64,000 nucleotides of DNA, taken from positions 11,219-75,218 of the forward strand of contig CAYLLE010000004.1 of the NCBI GenBank assembly GCA_964384485.1, read 5' to 3'. The notes beneath the pieces are model-generated. The model was not told the DNA's origin and did no database searches. It saw only the letters and a program-made list of their open reading frames with translations. Source of the DNA: CAYLLE01 sp964384485. Lineage in GTDB: Bacteria; Spirochaetota; Spirochaetia; CAYLLE01. Below, piece after piece: positions 51,241 to 61,134 of this stretch (position 1 is the stretch's first letter; the number at the start of each line of letters is the position of its first letter). The position numbers were made by a program, and so were the translations under genes.

Positions 51241-54069
51241 ATGAAGAAAATCATTATAAAGGGCGCCAGGGAGCATAATCTAAAAAATATCGACATTGAA
51301 TTGCCCAGAGATGAGTTAATCGTCATTTCCGGATTGAGCGGTTCAGGAAAATCATCCCTGGCATTCGATACCATTTTCGCGGAAGGGCAGCGCCGGTATG
51401 TGGAATCCCTTTCCGCTTACGCGCGCCAGTTCCTGGGGCGTATGGATAAACCGGATCTAGATTACATTGAAGGCCTTTCGCCGGCCATCTCAATAGAACA
51501 GAAAACTACCCATCGGAATCCCCGGTCCACCGTGGGAACTGTTACCGAAATTTATGATTATTACCGACTACTCTACGCACGAATCGGTATTCCCCATTGC
51601 CCCTCATGCGGTCAGGTAATCCAGGAACAAGCCTTGGATCAGATTATCGACCGGCTTTTAGATTATCCGGAAGGAACACGCATGACCATCCTGTCACCGG
51701 TAGTGCAGGGGAAAAAAGGGGAACATCAAAAAATCCTGGAAGACGCTAAACGAAGCGGTTTTGTCCGTGCCAGAGTTGACGGAACGGTACAGCTCATAGA
51801 AGAGATCGGGATTATGGACAAGAAAAAGAAGCATGATATAGAGATTATAGTCGATAGGTTGAAAATGGCCGGAGGACAGCGGGACAGAATCGCGGAAGCG
51901 GTGGAAACCGCAACCGAAGTAGCTGATGGAAGGCTTATTGTCAGTGCCGGCATGGACGGGCATGATGAGGAGCAGCTTTTTTCGCTGAAGAGCGCCTGTC
52001 CCCAGTGCGGATTCAGTCTCCCGGAAATGCAGCCCCGTCTGTTTTCGTTTAATAACCCCTACGGTGCCTGTCCGGAATGTTCCGGATTGGGAATGACCCT
52101 GGAATTCGATCCTGACCTCGTTATTCCCGATCCCAGGCTTTCCTTTAATAAGGGAGGTATAAAACCGTATAACCCCAAAGCGGCCTGGTACCGAAGCATT
52201 TTCGAATCCTTAGCCCGGCACTACCGGTTCAGTCTGGACACACCTCTCAAAGATCTGTCCGACGAAACAATTAATGCGCTTCTGTACGGAACCTCCGAGG
52301 ATATTGACATAACGTATGTAAACCGGAAAAAGACAGGAAAGTTTGAGTACCAGACCAGGTTCAGAGGTGTCCTGAATGACCTTAAACGGAGATACCTGGA
52401 ATCAACCTCGGAAGGGGTTAAAACCTGGCTGGAAGGGTTTATGGGCCAAAGAGACTGCCGAAAATGCGGGGGGAAACGTCTCCGGGACGAAAGTCTTTCG
52501 GTTACCGTAAAGGATAAAAATATCCACGAGCTAACTATGCTTTCTGTTGATGATTCCCTGAAATTCTTCAATTCACTTACTCTGAGTGAAACCGAAACAC
52601 ATATCGCCCGGCAGATAGTAAAGGAGATCACCTCGCGGCTCACCTTCATGAAAAGCGTGGGTCTCGAATACCTGACCCTGGAGCGGAAAGCAGGGACTCT
52701 CTCAGGCGGAGAAGCCCAGCGTATCCGGCTGGCTACCCAAATTGGTTCTTCCCTTGTGGGAGTTCTCTATATTCTGGACGAGCCCACAATCGGTCTTCAT
52801 CAGCGGGATAACGACCGTCTGATAGAAACTTTGGAACATCTCCGGGACCTCGGAAACACCCTGATCATTGTGGAACATGACGAACAGACTCTCCGGCGCG
52901 CGGATTATATCGTCGATTTAGGTCCCGGCGCGGGTGTACACGGGGGCAGTGTTGTAGCCCATGGTAAGCTGGAAGATATATTGGAGAATAAAAACAGTCT
53001 AACCGGACAGTACCTCAGGGGAGATCTGAAGATAGAACATCGGGAGAAAAGAAGGGAAGGAAACGGCAGCTTCCTGACTATCACCGGTGCCCGGGAACAC
53101 AATCTGAAAAACATCGATGCCACATTTCCCCTGGGAGTTCTGACGGTGATTACCGGAGTTTCGGGATCCGGAAAATCAACCCTTCTGAGTGATTTACTCT
53201 ATCCCTCTCTGGCGAATGAACTCACCAGGGGACACAAACAAACCGGGACCTACGATTCCATTTCCGGCATCGAAAATTTAGACAAGGTCATTAATATTGA
53301 TCAGTCTCCCATCGGCCGCACCCCCCGGTCTAATCCTGCTACGTATGTGGGGCTGTTTACCCCGATACGGGATCTTTTCTCAAACCTTCCCGAATCCAGG
53401 AGCAGAGGATACAAACCCGGCCGGTTTTCCTTCAATGTTAAAGGGGGAAGGTGTGAGAACTGCAGGGGAGAAGGTACAATAAAGATCGAAATGCACTTCC
53501 TTCCGGATGTCTACATCACCTGTGATGTCTGTAAAGGACGGCGGTTCAATAAGGAAACCCTGGAGATCCGGTACAAAGGAAAAAACATCCATGATGTACT
53601 GGAGATGACAGTGGAGGAAGGGTGCGATTTCTTTTCGAATATTCCGGCGGCATCGAAGAAACTGGAAACCCTTCGTGCCGTGGGTCTGGATTATATTAAA
53701 CTTGGGCAATCCGCGCTAACATTATCCGGAGGCGAGGCCCAGCGGGTGAAACTTTCGCTGGAATTATCCAAGCGGAGCACGGGAAAAACATTTTACATCC
53801 TCGATGAGCCGACCACCGGTCTTCATTTCGCGGACGTAAAAAAGCTGATGGAAGTACTCCAGCTAATCGTGGAGAACGGCAATACTGTGGTATTAATAGA
53901 ACATAACCTTGATGTGATTGCCCAGGCAGACTACATCATAGATTTAGGACCTGAAGGGGGAGATAAAGGTGGTCAAGTGGTTGCGAAAGGTACTCCGGAA
54001 CAGATCATGAAGGCAAAATCTTCCTATACCGGTCATTACCTTAAAGAATTTTTCAAAACACAGAGGTAA
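51241..54069 (+). CDS. uvrA: Excinuclease ABC subunit A
   Basis: Damage-recognition ATPase of nucleotide excision repair, 942 residues. Two ABC modules are complete: Walker A GLSGSGKSS near residue 33 and GVSGSGKST near residue 645; signature LSGGEAQRIRL and LSGGEAQRVKL. Zinc knuckles are CPQCG...CPEC in the first half and CENC...CDVCKG in the second. Full length for UvrA. It is followed after one base by the lptD-like gene. Confidence 0.97.
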   Translation: MKKIIIKGAREHNLKNIDIELPRDELIVISGLSGSGKSSLAFDTIFAEGQRRYVESLSAYARQFLGRMDKPDLDYIEGLSPAISIEQKTTHRNPRSTVGTVTEIYDYYRLLYARIGIPHCPSCGQVIQEQALDQIIDRLLDYPEGTRMTILSPVVQGKKGEHQKILEDAKRSGFVRARVDGTVQLIEEIGIMDKKKKHDIEIIVDRLKMAGGQRDRIAEAVETATEVADGRLIVSAGMDGHDEEQLFSLKSACPQCGFSLPEMQPRLFSFNNPYGACPECSGLGMTLEFDPDLVIPDPRLSFNKGGIKPYNPKAAWYRSIFESLARHYRFSLDTPLKDLSDETINALLYGTSEDIDITYVNRKKTGKFEYQTRFRGVLNDLKRRYLESTSEGVKTWLEGFMGQRDCRKCGGKRLRDESLSVTVKDKNIHELTMLSVDDSLKFFNSLTLSETETHIARQIVKEITSRLTFMKSVGLEYLTLERKAGTLSGGEAQRIRLATQIGSSLVGVLYILDEPTIGLHQRDNDRLIETLEHLRDLGNTLIIVEHDEQTLRRADYIVDLGPGAGVHGGSVVAHGKLEDILENKNSLTGQYLRGDLKIEHREKRREGNGSFLTITGAREHNLKNIDATFPLGVLTVITGVSGSGKSTLLSDLLYPSLANELTRGHKQTGTYDSISGIENLDKVINIDQSPIGRTPRSNPATYVGLFTPIRDLFSNLPESRSRGYKPGRFSFNVKGGRCENCRGEGTIKIEMHFLPDVYITCDVCKGRRFNKETLEIRYKGKNIHDVLEMTVEEGCDFFSNIPAASKKLETLRAVGLDYIKLGQSALTLSGGEAQRVKLSLELSKRSTGKTFYILDEPTTGLHFADVKKLMEVLQLIVENGNTVVLIEHNLDVIAQADYIIDLGPEGGDKGGQVVAKGTPEQIMKAKSSYTGHYLKEFFKTQR

Positions 54070-54070
54070 C

Positions 54071-57000
54071 ATGACTGGCCGGCGCGGATTCTTATTATCT
54101 CTGTTCTTATTTTTCGGCACATCCGTATTAACCTATGCTCAGGAGCAGGCTGAACCCGCTGAACCCGCTATAGATGTGGAGCAGGAAGCTGCCGTTCCCG
54201 AAGAATCTGAGGAGAATGGAACGGACTTGGAAGATAATGCCGAAGAACTGGAGCGGAATACAATCATCCTTGACATAAATACAGCGCGGTACGATGAATT
54301 GGTAGAGTGGGCTGAAACGCTCGAACTTTCAAGCTTGGGCAGTAAGGGAGAAATCAAAAAGCGGCTCTACAATTATTACGGAATTCCTAACGAGGAAAGG
54401 GAACCGGAAGCAGCTCCGCCTTCAAAGCGTAAAAGAACAATCACCATCGAGTCCGCCCGGCGTACAGAATACATTAGCCGAGAAGAAGGTGACGCCATTG
54501 TCCGTCTTCTCGGAGATATAAACCTGACAATAAACGATCCTGCAGAGAATGTTACCCATACCATACAGGCCGATGAACTAATCTTCAATCAGGAACGCAA
54601 AACGGTGACAGCCGTTGGTTCGGTCTATTACGTTCTGGACCGGGGAGACTCTTCGGAAATATTCTCGGGGGAGAGTCTTACCTTCCATATTGATTCATGG
54701 GAAGGGGTTTTTTTAGGCGGTACAAGTACCCGGGAACGAACCATCGAAGGAGACCCCCTGACCTTCAAATTTTCGGGTATGACAATTTCCCGGTCAGAGC
54801 AGGATGTTATCGTGGTAGAGGAGGGGACAATCACCTCCTCGGAAGCTGATCCGCCGAATTACCGGATAAAAGCCGATAAAATTTGGATTATCGGACCCGG
54901 CGAGTGGGGGCTCAGAAATGCGCTTCTCTACGTGGGAAGGGTTCCTGTTTTGTATTTCCCGTTCTTCTTTAAACCCGGAGATAAACTTTTTTTTAATCCC
55001 GCTGTAGGAAGCAGAACCAGGGAAGGCAACTTTATTCAGACCACAACTTATTTGATAGGTGAAAAAAAGGAAGAAACCAGTCCATTCTCATTTCTGCAGG
55101 CCACAGAGACGGACACCGAGGTGGAAAAGGAGATACAGGGACTGTTTCTTACGGATACGGATATTCCAAAGGCTAAGACTGGAAATACCGGTTATATCAA
55201 AATTATGGCCGATTATTACACCCGTCTCGGTTTCTTTTCCGGCATTCAGGGATCTTTTCCCAAATTAGGAAATTTTCAAAATCTGAATTTCCTCGGGAGC
55301 ATCGGGTTCAGCAGAAATATCTACGTTCAGGGCAGCTCTTTTTCACCGTTTTGGGAAGATGAAGTAGGTCTGCTCCATTCATACTGGGCAAAATCAAATC
55401 TTTTCGGTATATCCCTCCCGTTCAGGTTCGGTATCGATACGTCGGTAAAACTTACAGCGAAAACATTTACCGCTTTAGGCGAGTTCGAACTGCTGTCCGA
55501 TCCGTTTTTTTATCGTGATTATCTGAACAGAAGTGAAGAGATGGATTGGGCGAAGATCCTGGGAGTGGATACCGGGGAAGGGACCTCTCGGGGAATAACA
55601 AGAAGGTTCCTCTGGAGACTGGAAGGAAACTATAATCCAAAACTTCAGAACCTGAATCCTTATATCACCTCCTTTACATTAAAGAAATTCAGCACCTCCC
55701 TATCCTGGTATTCAAGGCAGATCCCGGATTCACTTCTTCCTTCATATATTGCCGATGCATCGGACCATCCGGGAGAACGCTTTTTTTATCCCGATCTGAT
55801 AGTTTTCCCGAGCCTTGAACTCGGAGTTACCGGAACCCTTCTGCGGCTTCCGCGGAAGCTCCCGATTCTGAACCTTCGGTCCCGGGGTAAAAAAGATACC
55901 GAAAATGAGCTTATTTTACCGTGGGAAAGTCCGGAAGAGAAACGGAAACTCGGCTCCGATGAAGAAGAAAAAGAACCTGAGTTCATTCTGCCGGGATTAA
56001 GACCGGCACCCGGAACATCACTCCTGCCTGTCTCGCCTTCATTCTCGCTCTCCTATAACCTCTATCCGTCCTTGACTCTGGAGAGCAGGACTTTTTCTTC
56101 AAAATGGCAGGAGCCCGATGATGTGGATTTCGAAACAGAATACAGCCTATTCAATACCAGAAACAACGGATCGCTCCGATATACCTACAACCGCCCGCTT
56201 TTTTCTCTAACCGGATCGTTTCAAGCCGCGGGTCAATACCGTACGGTCCTCTACGCCTCTCCCGATATGGAGGAAAACAGTCTGAATTCACTCCGGAACC
56301 GCACTTACTCCTATTCCAACTTCAGATTCCTCCATGGCCTGAATCTCAGCCTTAAGCCGCTGTACGCTTTTGAAAACCTCCGGAATTCGGCGTTATCCTA
56401 TCAGCTTACCACCATCCTTTACGAGCGGACTTTCGACTCGGTTACAGCAGAAATGTCTCCGGTATACGGAAATAATTTTATCGCCTGGAATAAAGAGATG
56501 ATAACTAATCATGCCGTATCCGCCGATTTGAAACTTGATATTCGGGATAATCAGCAGTCGTTCAAGATTACGGCCAAACTGCCTCCTTTAGATCCCTCCT
56601 TTTCCGGTGTGCTGAGCGGAAGAACTCCGTTTTTAACGGGAACACTTTCGAGCGGGTTTTCAAAACCTGAAGACGAATGGCTGCCCGATCCGCTTTCCGG
56701 CTCTCTTGTCTTAAAGCCGGGAGAAAATTTCACTTTAACCGAAAATATCTTGTATAACATTAATAAAAATCAGATGGAGAACAGCACCACATCACTTTCC
56801 CTCTATTTTACCCGGTTCAATTTTACCATGAAGAATATCCGGGGTTTTTCATTTGATCAGAACCAGCCGGGATGGGTACAAGATGCTGAAGAACGGTTCC
56901 AGCCGGTTTCAAGCTCATTTCTCCTGAATTATTCTCCTGAAATAAAGCCGGTCTGGAAAAACCGTATTAAGCTGGACGGATCGGTAAAAACTGAAATCAA

Positions 57001-57442
57001 AGCTAATTTTCTGAAATTCACCGAGAGTTCTCTAACTTTCGGACTTACCTTCAGCATCTCGATTCATAAGTTCCTTGATTTATCACTCTACACCCAATCC
57101 GCAAACCAATCGGTATACCGGTATATACCGGCTCTATCCGAAAAAGTGGGACTTCCATGGAAAAATCCTCTCGTAGATCTGCTGAAATCATTCAATTATT
57201 TTGATAATACCCACAGATATGAATCGTCTTTCAATATTCAGAAAATCGGAGTCAAAGTTGTCCATTATTTGGGCGACTGGAACCTTACCATTAATTATTC
57301 CGGTCAGCCGAAACTGCAGAACCTTTCTGACGGACGAAGGGGATATAAATGGGTGCGCTTTTTCTCGCTCCTGGTTCAGTGGAAACCGATCCCCGAAATC
57401 AAACGGGATTTAAAGATACAGGAAGGAGAAATAAATTTTTAG
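54071..57442 (+). CDS. LptD/OstA-like outer-membrane protein with N-terminal extension
   Basis: A very large exported protein (1123 residues). After a signal peptide and an acidic linker, residues ~69-104 (INTARYDELVEWAETLEL through KKRLYNYYG) look like a SAP-type helix-extended-helix. Residues ~145-275 form an OstA/LptA-like beta-jellyroll (INLTINDPAENVTHTIQADEL), followed by the LptD junction GLRNALLYVGRVPVLYFPFFF and a long beta-barrel region to the aromatic C-terminus (KIQEGEINF). LptD proteins deliver LPS to the outer leaflet; spirochaete relatives exist even where LPS is absent, so the lipid cargo here is unknown. Coupled to uvrA by one base. Confidence 0.8.
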   Translation: MTGRRGFLLSLFLFFGTSVLTYAQEQAEPAEPAIDVEQEAAVPEESEENGTDLEDNAEELERNTIILDINTARYDELVEWAETLELSSLGSKGEIKKRLYNYYGIPNEEREPEAAPPSKRKRTITIESARRTEYISREEGDAIVRLLGDINLTINDPAENVTHTIQADELIFNQERKTVTAVGSVYYVLDRGDSSEIFSGESLTFHIDSWEGVFLGGTSTRERTIEGDPLTFKFSGMTISRSEQDVIVVEEGTITSSEADPPNYRIKADKIWIIGPGEWGLRNALLYVGRVPVLYFPFFFKPGDKLFFNPAVGSRTREGNFIQTTTYLIGEKKEETSPFSFLQATETDTEVEKEIQGLFLTDTDIPKAKTGNTGYIKIMADYYTRLGFFSGIQGSFPKLGNFQNLNFLGSIGFSRNIYVQGSSFSPFWEDEVGLLHSYWAKSNLFGISLPFRFGIDTSVKLTAKTFTALGEFELLSDPFFYRDYLNRSEEMDWAKILGVDTGEGTSRGITRRFLWRLEGNYNPKLQNLNPYITSFTLKKFSTSLSWYSRQIPDSLLPSYIADASDHPGERFFYPDLIVFPSLELGVTGTLLRLPRKLPILNLRSRGKKDTENELILPWESPEEKRKLGSDEEEKEPEFILPGLRPAPGTSLLPVSPSFSLSYNLYPSLTLESRTFSSKWQEPDDVDFETEYSLFNTRNNGSLRYTYNRPLFSLTGSFQAAGQYRTVLYASPDMEENSLNSLRNRTYSYSNFRFLHGLNLSLKPLYAFENLRNSALSYQLTTILYERTFDSVTAEMSPVYGNNFIAWNKEMITNHAVSADLKLDIRDNQQSFKITAKLPPLDPSFSGVLSGRTPFLTGTLSSGFSKPEDEWLPDPLSGSLVLKPGENFTLTENILYNINKNQMENSTTSLSLYFTRFNFTMKNIRGFSFDQNQPGWVQDAEERFQPVSSSFLLNYSPEIKPVWKNRIKLDGSVKTEIKANFLKFTESSLTFGLTFSISIHKFLDLSLYTQSANQSVYRYIPALSEKVGLPWKNPLVDLLKSFNYFDNTHRYESSFNIQKIGVKVVHYLGDWNLTINYSGQPKLQNLSDGRRGYKWVRFFSLLVQWKPIPEIKRDLKIQEGEINF

Positions 57443-57448
57443 AACTGA

Positions 57449-57476
57449 TTGACTTTCGCCGCATATTTTTATTACT
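57449..57476 (+). promoter_or_regulatory. Possible promoter of the phoH operon
   Basis: TTGACT (57449-57454) with ATTACT at 57471-57476 (16-base spacer). An AAGGAAAAGG ribosome site follows at 57505-57514. Confidence 0.4.
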
Positions 57477-57522
57477 GTTTATGGTACTTCAAAAATCTTG
57501 ATACAAGGAAAAGGTAGCAGAT

Positions 57523-58470
57523 ATTTCGACAATAGTACTGGAAAACAATAAACTCTTATCAGAAATATGCGGTGTCAACGATATTAATCTTAAATCCATT
57601 GAATCATTGGCAGGCGCGGAAATAAATTCCCGGGGTAATGAACTTTTTATCGAGGGAGAAAATCCTGAGAGCATAGATCTGATTACTTCGATTATTGACG
57701 AGCTTAAAAATATAGCAAAACAGGGAAAATCACCAAATCCTGAAATAATCAAAGAGATTTACCACTCGATTACAAAAGAAGACGGTAAAAATCTTTCTCT
57801 ATTCCGGGATACATATATCTCGATCCCAAACGGCTTTTCCCGGGTATATCCCCGGAGCATTCAGCAGGCTAAATATATGGAGGGAATGCGGGAATACGAG
57901 ATGTCATTCTGCACCGGTCCCGCCGGAACAGGAAAAACATTTATCGCCGTGGCTCACGCACTCGAAGAAGTTCTCTCCCGAAAACGGCGTAAACTCGTCC
58001 TGACCCGCCCGGTAGTGGAGGCGGGAGAAAATCTGGGATTCCTTCCAGGCGATCTCGCCCAGAAGATCAATCCTTACCTGCGGCCGCTTTACGATGCCAT
58101 GGAATCCTTAATTCCCAATGAGATTATAAACCGGATGGAGGACAGCCGGTACATAGAAATCGCTCCTCTTGCCTATATGCGGGGCAGAAGTTTGAAAGAC
58201 TGTTTTATCATTCTAGATGAAGCACAAAATACAACCAGAGAACAGATGAAAATGTTTTTGACCAGACTTGGGGAGGGCTCTAAGGCGGTAATTACCGGAG
58301 ACGTGACCCAGATTGATCTTCCGTCTAAAAAGGGGTCGGGTCTGCTCCATGCAGTTTCCATTTTGGGAAAGATTGAGAATATTTTTATTAACCGTTTTTC
58401 GGCGCGGGATGTTGTACGGAACCCGCTGGTAAAAAAAATCATTAATGCCTATGAATCAGAAAACAAGTAA
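57523..58470 (+). CDS. phoH: PhoH-family ATPase, probable ATT start
   Basis: Cytoplasmic P-loop protein of the PhoH family, linked to RNA metabolism. The PhoH core has Walker A GPAGTGKT and Walker B IILDEAQNT, with RPVVEAGENLGFLPGD as family signature. The N-terminal KH-like domain begins IVLENNKLLSEICGVNDINL, which lies upstream of every in-frame ATG, GTG or TTG except TTG 57607. That TTG would cut off half the domain. ATT 57523 sits 8 bases after AAGGAAAAGG and restores a normal N-terminus, so it is the proposed start; an in-frame TGA at 57499 bars earlier starts. It overlaps the next gene by 26 bases. Confidence 0.85.
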   Translation: MSTIVLENNKLLSEICGVNDINLKSIESLAGAEINSRGNELFIEGENPESIDLITSIIDELKNIAKQGKSPNPEIIKEIYHSITKEDGKNLSLFRDTYISIPNGFSRVYPRSIQQAKYMEGMREYEMSFCTGPAGTGKTFIAVAHALEEVLSRKRRKLVLTRPVVEAGENLGFLPGDLAQKINPYLRPLYDAMESLIPNEIINRMEDSRYIEIAPLAYMRGRSLKDCFIILDEAQNTTREQMKMFLTRLGEGSKAVITGDVTQIDLPSKKGSGLLHAVSILGKIENIFINRFSARDVVRNPLVKKIINAYESENK

Positions 58471-60676
58471 TTTCGGAATTCTGTTTCGAAAGCTTCTCCC
58501 CGCCTATAAAAGCAAACGGTCCCGAACTCTATTTATTGCAGTTATTGCCGGGAGTTATCTATTGATCTTTACCGCAATTCTCTTAACCGGTAAGTTTGTC
58601 TTCTTTTACTCTCAAAAGGACGTTGATCAATTCGAAGCAGGGAAACCTGCCCCTCGCAGCATCACTGTTGATCATAACCTGCAGTATACCGATGAACGGG
58701 CCACCGAGACCAGGCGGGAAGCCGTCGCTCAGCTCGTTCCCCCGGTATATGTACTCCGCGGAACAATTATCGGGAAAAGTATCGCCTCTTTTTCGGATTT
58801 TTCTTCGATACTGACCCAATCATTTTCTGAAAACATGACAGCTGAAAAATCATTTTTAAAGATACAAACCGCATTACCTGACCTAATTGAACAGAAAGTG
58901 TATTACTCACTGTACAATCATTCCGGAATTATCCAGCTTTTACCGTTCTTTCAAATAATCCTTTCTGATATCCTTAACCGGGGATACATTGAAACGATTA
59001 AGCCCCCTTTAGACGGAGATCCGGTGAACCGGATGGAAATCATCCTGAGGAACGAAACCGAAAGGCAGGGAAAAACGGTTCCATTTTCTGAGATTTTCCA
59101 CAGCGGAAATGTGGAGGAGTACATCAGTCATCGTATCAGCGAGGCAAATCTTCCGGATACAACGGTTATCCCGCTCCGTACAATGTTCGAAACATTCGGC
59201 AGGACCAACCTGTTTTATGACGAAGAAGCTACCGAAAAACTGCGGATTTTAGAAAAAGAGTCTGTCGCTCCGGTTGTACGGAATTTGATACGGGGTGAAA
59301 CCATCGTAACAAAGGGGATGATCGTCAGAGAAAATGATCTGGAAAAGATACGGGCACTTTCAGAGTTTTCGGCATCGGTCAACACCAAGATCATTCTCGG
59401 CACCGCGTTTTTTCTCGCACTGATCTATCTTTTGGGATTTCTTCTAATACGACCTCCCTTTACCGAATTCAGACTCGATTTTCAGCATGTATTGATTATC
59501 ACAGCCGTTTCGGTTTTTTATGTTGTCCTTGCTGCTGTTTTGTACCGGCTGACCGACATTCCGGAATGGCTTCCCTATTCCCTTGTTTTACCCACCGCCC
59601 TTTCGGTAATGTTAATCTCCATACTCATCTCATACAGGACCGGAATCCTGTTAACCCTTCTGCTCTCATTAACAACCCTCCTGATCACCGATATGAGTAT
59701 CCATACCTTTCTTTTTGCGGTTCTTTCAAGCGTTTCCGGATCCATTATCATAAAAGATACTGAAAAACGGATAGAACTGGTTCGGGTCGGACTTTATCTG
59801 GCCGCTGTTAACCTGATTGTTTCGGTTGTCCTCGGTTTTTTCAACGGATACAGTTTCAGACAGGCGGCAGAGGCCGGAGTATGGGCTTTCCTTCATGGAA
59901 TTTTTTCCGGGCTCCTCCTTCTCGGTATCCTTCCCATTATGGAATATATCTTCAACAATGCCACAAAGTTCAGACTCATGGAGTTATCGGATTTGAACAA
60001 TCCTGTGCTACGGAGGCTTTTGACCTTCGCTCCCGGTACCTACACTCACGCGGTCAGCGTTGCCAATTTAGCGGAGAGCGCCTGCAGGAGTATCGGAGCC
60101 AATTACCTTCTGGCAAGAGTAGGGGCCTATTATCACGATATCGGGAAACTGGATCAGCCCGATTATTATTCTGAAAACCAGCGGTTCGGGAACCGTCACG
60201 ACCATCTAAAACCTAGTCTCTCCGCCTCAATTATTAAAGCTCACGTGAGAAACAGTGTGGAAAAGGCAAGAGAATTAGGTCTTCCTCAGCCGGTTATCGA
60301 TATTATCGCCCGGCATCACGGTACAACACTTATACGGTTTTTTTATGAGAAAGCGGTATCTGATGAGGGGCTTGAAAATGTTTCTCCGGAGGATTATTAT
60401 CACAGTGGGCCTGTTCCTGAAACAAAAGAAGCCGCTGTGGTTATGATTGCCGATAGCGTAGAAGCGGCTACAAGAACACTCAAGAAACCGACGGTATCCA
60501 GACTGGAAAAAACAGTCTGGAGTATAATGATGGACAAATTCAATTCAGGACAATTAGATAACTGTCCGCTGACATTCAAGGATCTCAACGGAATACGTAA
60601 AACCTTCGTGCGTATCCTTACCGGTCACTTTCATTCACGGGTGGAATACCCGGAATTGAAGAGGATGCGCGTATGA
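58445..60676 (+). CDS. 7TM-HD membrane phosphodiesterase (PgpH-like)
   Basis: A 743-residue membrane protein: one N-terminal membrane helix (~30-55), an extracytoplasmic 7TMR-HD domain (~60-310), seven membrane helices (~315-495), then a cytoplasmic HD domain with YYHDIGKLDQPDYY and RHHGTTLIRFFY. This architecture is that of PgpH, which degrades the second messenger c-di-AMP. It precedes ybeY and tlyC, an order I recall from Treponema pallidum (TP0651-TP0648 region). ATG 58445 is used; ATG 58451 is equally possible. Confidence 0.88.
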   Translation: MPMNQKTSNFGILFRKLLPAYKSKRSRTLFIAVIAGSYLLIFTAILLTGKFVFFYSQKDVDQFEAGKPAPRSITVDHNLQYTDERATETRREAVAQLVPPVYVLRGTIIGKSIASFSDFSSILTQSFSENMTAEKSFLKIQTALPDLIEQKVYYSLYNHSGIIQLLPFFQIILSDILNRGYIETIKPPLDGDPVNRMEIILRNETERQGKTVPFSEIFHSGNVEEYISHRISEANLPDTTVIPLRTMFETFGRTNLFYDEEATEKLRILEKESVAPVVRNLIRGETIVTKGMIVRENDLEKIRALSEFSASVNTKIILGTAFFLALIYLLGFLLIRPPFTEFRLDFQHVLIITAVSVFYVVLAAVLYRLTDIPEWLPYSLVLPTALSVMLISILISYRTGILLTLLLSLTTLLITDMSIHTFLFAVLSSVSGSIIIKDTEKRIELVRVGLYLAAVNLIVSVVLGFFNGYSFRQAAEAGVWAFLHGIFSGLLLLGILPIMEYIFNNATKFRLMELSDLNNPVLRRLLTFAPGTYTHAVSVANLAESACRSIGANYLLARVGAYYHDIGKLDQPDYYSENQRFGNRHDHLKPSLSASIIKAHVRNSVEKARELGLPQPVIDIIARHHGTTLIRFFYEKAVSDEGLENVSPEDYYHSGPVPETKEAAVVMIADSVEAATRTLKKPTVSRLEKTVWSIMMDKFNSGQLDNCPLTFKDLNGIRKTFVRILTGHFHSRVEYPELKRMRV

Positions 60677-61134
60677 ATTCAGTGGATGTATCTTCCCAAA
60701 GTCAGGAACCTCCGTCATCGGGTAAAATCGAACAATTCTGTAGATCCGTACTCACCGAACTGCGTATTGACGGGTGGGAGCTCTCTGTCCTGCTCTGCGA
60801 TGATCAATATATTGCCGAATTGAACCGTAAATACCGTAAAAAAGAAGGACCTACCGATGTCCTGTCTTTCTCTCAATCTGATAATCCCGTACCTGAGGAT
60901 GCTCCGCTCCGGTCCGCGGGAGATATTGTAATATCAATGGACAGTCTAAAGCGTAACGCCAGGGAATATCAGGTCTCACTGGAAAGTGAATTTAAAAGGC
61001 TTCTTATTCACGGCATACTCCATCTTTCTGGGATGGATCATGGCGAATTTACGGAAAATAATGATGAGGAAAAAAAAATGATGGAATTGCAGGAAAAACT
61101 TATGGAAAAATTTTCGGAGGACGAAATACTTTGA
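60673..61134 (+). CDS. ybeY: Endoribonuclease YbeY
   Basis: Metal-dependent rRNA maturation nuclease, 153 residues. The zinc motif H-x3-H-x5-H is seen in HGILHLSGMDHGEF; GPTDVLSFSQ and GDIVIS precede it. A ~15-residue polar N-terminal extension is present. It overlaps the genes on both sides by 4 bases, indicating tight translational coupling. Confidence 0.94.
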   Translation: MNSVDVSSQSQEPPSSGKIEQFCRSVLTELRIDGWELSVLLCDDQYIAELNRKYRKKEGPTDVLSFSQSDNPVPEDAPLRSAGDIVISMDSLKRNAREYQVSLESEFKRLLIHGILHLSGMDHGEFTENNDEEKKMMELQEKLMEKFSEDEIL

